In this document: one piece after another, positions 5,804 to 7,112 of the stretch | Numbering within the stretch: position 1 is the first letter of the stretch | How the letters are laid out: every line of letters starts with the position of its first letter | DNA from: an uncultured Helicobacter sp. | GTDB taxonomy: Bacteria > Campylobacterota > Campylobacteria > Campylobacterales > Helicobacteraceae | NCBI GenBank assembly: GCA_944325475.1 | Contig: CALVAF010000176.1 | Location: forward strand, 1-7,112 | Direction of reading: 5' to 3' | Length of the DNA: 7,112 nt | Program-made: the position numbers and the translations under genes | Notes under the pieces: generated by a model | What the model saw: the letters and a program-made list of their open reading frames with translations, nothing else | Database searches by the model: none | Told to the model about the DNA's origin: nothing

Positions 5804-6904
5804 TTGAATACTTTATTTTATATTGGGGAAAATTACACTTTTAAACCATTGCAAAACTACGCAATTCGCTACGCACAAAATCTTTTTGGGAAAATCCACT
5901 GCATTTATTTTTTGGATTCCATAGATTCCCCAGACACTAATAAAATCGATTTTACAAACCAGCCAGATTCCACAGCCTCCAACAAGGCTGATTTTTCTAA
6001 AATCCTCAAACACTCCCTACAAACCTCGCAAAATCTCTTGATTCTTGCTTATAATTCTACATTCAATGGAATCTTAAATTATTTTGAAAAGAATTTTCTA
6101 CTAACCCCCACTTTAGAGAAAGGCAGCTACACATTCAAGCTCCAAGATTGCACGATTCTTTTGCAAAGCCCCACGACGATTCCACAAAAGATGATTCCAC
6201 AAAATTCGTTCAATCACACTTTTTTGTATCCTTTAGGGCTTGATTATCAAAGCGCCCTAGCGCTCCTAAGCCCTCTAGCAAACACCCACCAAATCCAGTT
6301 ACAAATCACCAATAAAACCCATGGGATAGAGATTTTAGAGGCTAAAGCAAATTCCAAAAACACTCTAGAATCCTTTTTGCAAGAAATCCGCCAAACCTTC
6401 CAAAACAAGATTTTTCCAAGCACCAATCTCGCCCAAAGCATAATCCAGCTTTTAGCAGATTCTAAGCAAAAAATCACCACCGCAGAGAGCTGCACAGGAG
6501 GCTTACTCGCTTACTACCTCACTCAAGAATCAGGGGCTAGCGAAGTCTTTGATGGCGGAATCATCAGCTATGCTAATGCCCTTAAAGAATCATGGCTTAA
6601 AGTCTCTAGGGATAATCTCGATTCTTTTGGGGCAGTGAGTGAAGCGGTGGTGCGTGAAATGCTACAAGGGGCTTTAAATTTAAGCGGTGCGGATTTTGCT
6701 ATCGCCACAAGCGGTGTTGCAGGACCGGGCGGGGGAAGTGCTAGCAAGCCCGTTGGGACAATTTTCATTGGTGTGAAATCCAAAAAAGGCGAAGAAATCA
6801 TCAAAAGAGTTCTATTTAGCGGGGATAGAAACTACATTCAAGAACAATCTTGCTGGTATGCTTATTTGATGTTCTTAAAACTCTTTTTTAAACTTGACTT
6901 TTAA
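5804..6904 (+). CDS. CinA-family protein: degenerate MoaB-like N-terminus plus intact NMN-amidase (PncC-type) C-terminal domain
   Basis: Numbering is from the upstream ATG at 5750 (384 aa). I prefer TTG 5804 (366 aa). It has AAGGAAG 5791-5797 at good spacing, and the protein then begins MNTLFYIGEN, like the MxxxxxxIGxE start of CinA. The ATG at 5750 has no ribosome site and overlaps the predicted promoter. Residues ~225-380 are a complete CinA C-terminal domain: TAESCTGG (244-251), DGGIISYANALKE, FGAVSEAVV, TSGVAGPGGG (320-329) and KPVGT (333-337). This family deamidates nicotinamide mononucleotide in pyridine-nucleotide salvage. Residues ~168-222 resemble the KH-like middle domain. Residues 20-165 sit where CinA has a MoaB/MogA-like domain, but the GGLGPTxDD signature is replaced by AYNSTFNGIL (100-109), and ~60-85 is a Ser/Thr/Asn/Asp-rich insert. 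The old competence-damage name does not establish a role in transformation. The gene ends inside the tRNA promoter. Confidence 0.88.
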   Translation: MNTLFYIGENYTFKPLQNYAIRYAQNLFGKIHCIYFLDSIDSPDTNKIDFTNQPDSTASNKADFSKILKHSLQTSQNLLILAYNSTFNGILNYFEKNFLLTPTLEKGSYTFKLQDCTILLQSPTTIPQKMIPQNSFNHTFLYPLGLDYQSALALLSPLANTHQIQLQITNKTHGIEILEAKANSKNTLESFLQEIRQTFQNKIFPSTNLAQSIIQLLADSKQKITTAESCTGGLLAYYLTQESGASEVFDGGIISYANALKESWLKVSRDNLDSFGAVSEAVVREMLQGALNLSGADFAIATSGVAGPGGGSASKPVGTIFIGVKSKKGEEIIKRVLFSGDRNYIQEQSCWYAYLMFLKLFFKLDF

Positions 6905-6922
6905 AAATTTTATGGCTATAAT
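6894..6922 (+). promoter_or_regulatory. Sigma70 promoter of the tRNA-Lys/tRNA-Glu operon
   Basis: TTGACT (6894-6899, five of six consensus bases) and TATAAT (6917-6922, perfect) are separated by exactly 17 nt. The start is expected near 6929, about 12 nt before tRNA-Lys. The -35 box lies inside the last codons of the CinA-like gene, whose stop is at 6902-6904. Confidence 0.8.
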
Positions 6923-6940
6923 TTCGTTTCCTTTTTGTTT

Positions 6941-7016
6941 GACCCGTTAGCTCAGTTGGTAGAGCAATTCCCTTTTAAGGAATGGGCCGTTGGTTCGAAT
7001 CCAACACGGGTCACCA
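6941..7016 (+). tRNA. trnK: tRNA-Lys (anticodon TTT)
   Basis: This 76-nt cloverleaf has acceptor stem GACCCGT (6941-6947) paired with ACGGGTC (7006-7012), then discriminator A and an encoded CCA (7014-7016). The D-arm is TTAGCTCAGTTGGTAGAGC. The anticodon stem ATTCC/GGAAT encloses loop CTTTTAA, with anticodon TTT at 6974-6976. The T-loop contains GGTTCGAATCC. It is the first gene after the promoter at 6894-6922 and is separated from tRNA-Glu by 12 nt, so both are likely processed from one transcript. Confidence 0.97.
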
Positions 7017-7018
7017 CT

Positions 7019-7112
7019 AAATAAAAGTGGCTCCTTCATCTAGCGGTTAGGATACCACCCTTTCACGGTGGCTACAGGGGTTCGAGTCCCCTAGGAGTCA
7101 CCACTTTTATTT
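7019..7112. repeat. 12-bp perfect inverted repeat bracketing tRNA-Glu
   Basis: AAATAAAAGTGG (7019-7030) is the exact reverse complement of CCACTTTTATTT (7101-7112). The arms include the first two bases of the tRNA and part of its encoded CCA. In the precursor RNA they could extend the acceptor stem by about ten base pairs. The right arm reaches the window edge, so its true extent is unknown. Confidence 0.75.
7029..7103 (+). tRNA. trnE: tRNA-Glu (anticodon TTC)
   Basis: This 75-nt cloverleaf has acceptor GGCTCCT (7029-7035) paired with AGGAGTC (7093-7099, one G-U pair), then discriminator A and encoded CCA at 7101-7103. The anticodon stem CCACC/GGTGG encloses loop CTTTCAC, with anticodon TTC at 7062-7064. 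The T-arm is GGGGTTCGAGTCCCC. It has no promoter of its own and depends on the one before tRNA-Lys. A perfect inverted repeat brackets it. Confidence 0.97.

Noticed and set aside
1..7112. CRISPR arrays, insertion sequences, integrases, toxin-antitoxin or phage genes
   Set aside because: No regularly spaced repeats, transposase-like or integrase-like motifs were found. The tRNA genes at the right end have no integrase beside them within the window.

Overview
The window is AT-rich, compact DNA from a member of the Campylobacterota, most likely Helicobacter or a close relative. The evidence is a CadF-like OmpA protein, a chemoreceptor of the Tlp type, TATAAT boxes with T-rich upstream sequence, and very short gene spacing. 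The species cannot be fixed from the sequence alone. No mobile element, CRISPR array or phage gene was seen.

Layout: 1-135 (+) is the 3' end of ruvX/yqgF, which overlaps tail-to-tail with the next gene. 118-1509 (-) encodes an unusual composite protein: STAS-like, receiver-like, STAS-like and CheX-like segments. It lies 4 nt downstream of 1514-2422 (-), a secreted OmpA-family protein resembling Campylobacter CadF, so the two probably form a translationally coupled pair driven by a promoter near 2483. 2531-4639 (-) is a methyl-accepting chemotaxis protein with a double-Cache-type sensor and an unusually long HAMP-rich linker. After 205 bp of AT-rich spacer comes 4845-5717 (-), a PPK2 polyphosphate kinase with a lysine-rich tail. 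Diverging from it, 5804 (or 5750)-6904 (+) encodes a CinA-family protein whose C-terminal NMN-amidase domain is intact but whose N-terminal MoaB-like domain has lost its signature. A tRNA-Lys(TTT) and a tRNA-Glu(TTC) follow, driven by a near-consensus sigma70 promoter at the cinA-like 3' end.

Working together: the receptor and the CheX-like protein point to chemotaxis. The receptor controls CheA, and the CheX domain carries the conserved phosphatase residues and may dephosphorylate CheY-P. PPK2 acts in polyphosphate/nucleotide balance and the CinA-like protein in NMN (NAD) salvage. Their divergent promoters appear to overlap, so the two genes may compete for RNA polymerase. The parts most worth a second look are the composite CheX protein coupled to a surface-protein gene, the interleaved divergent promoters, the decayed CinA domain, and a perfect inverted repeat bracketing tRNA-Glu.
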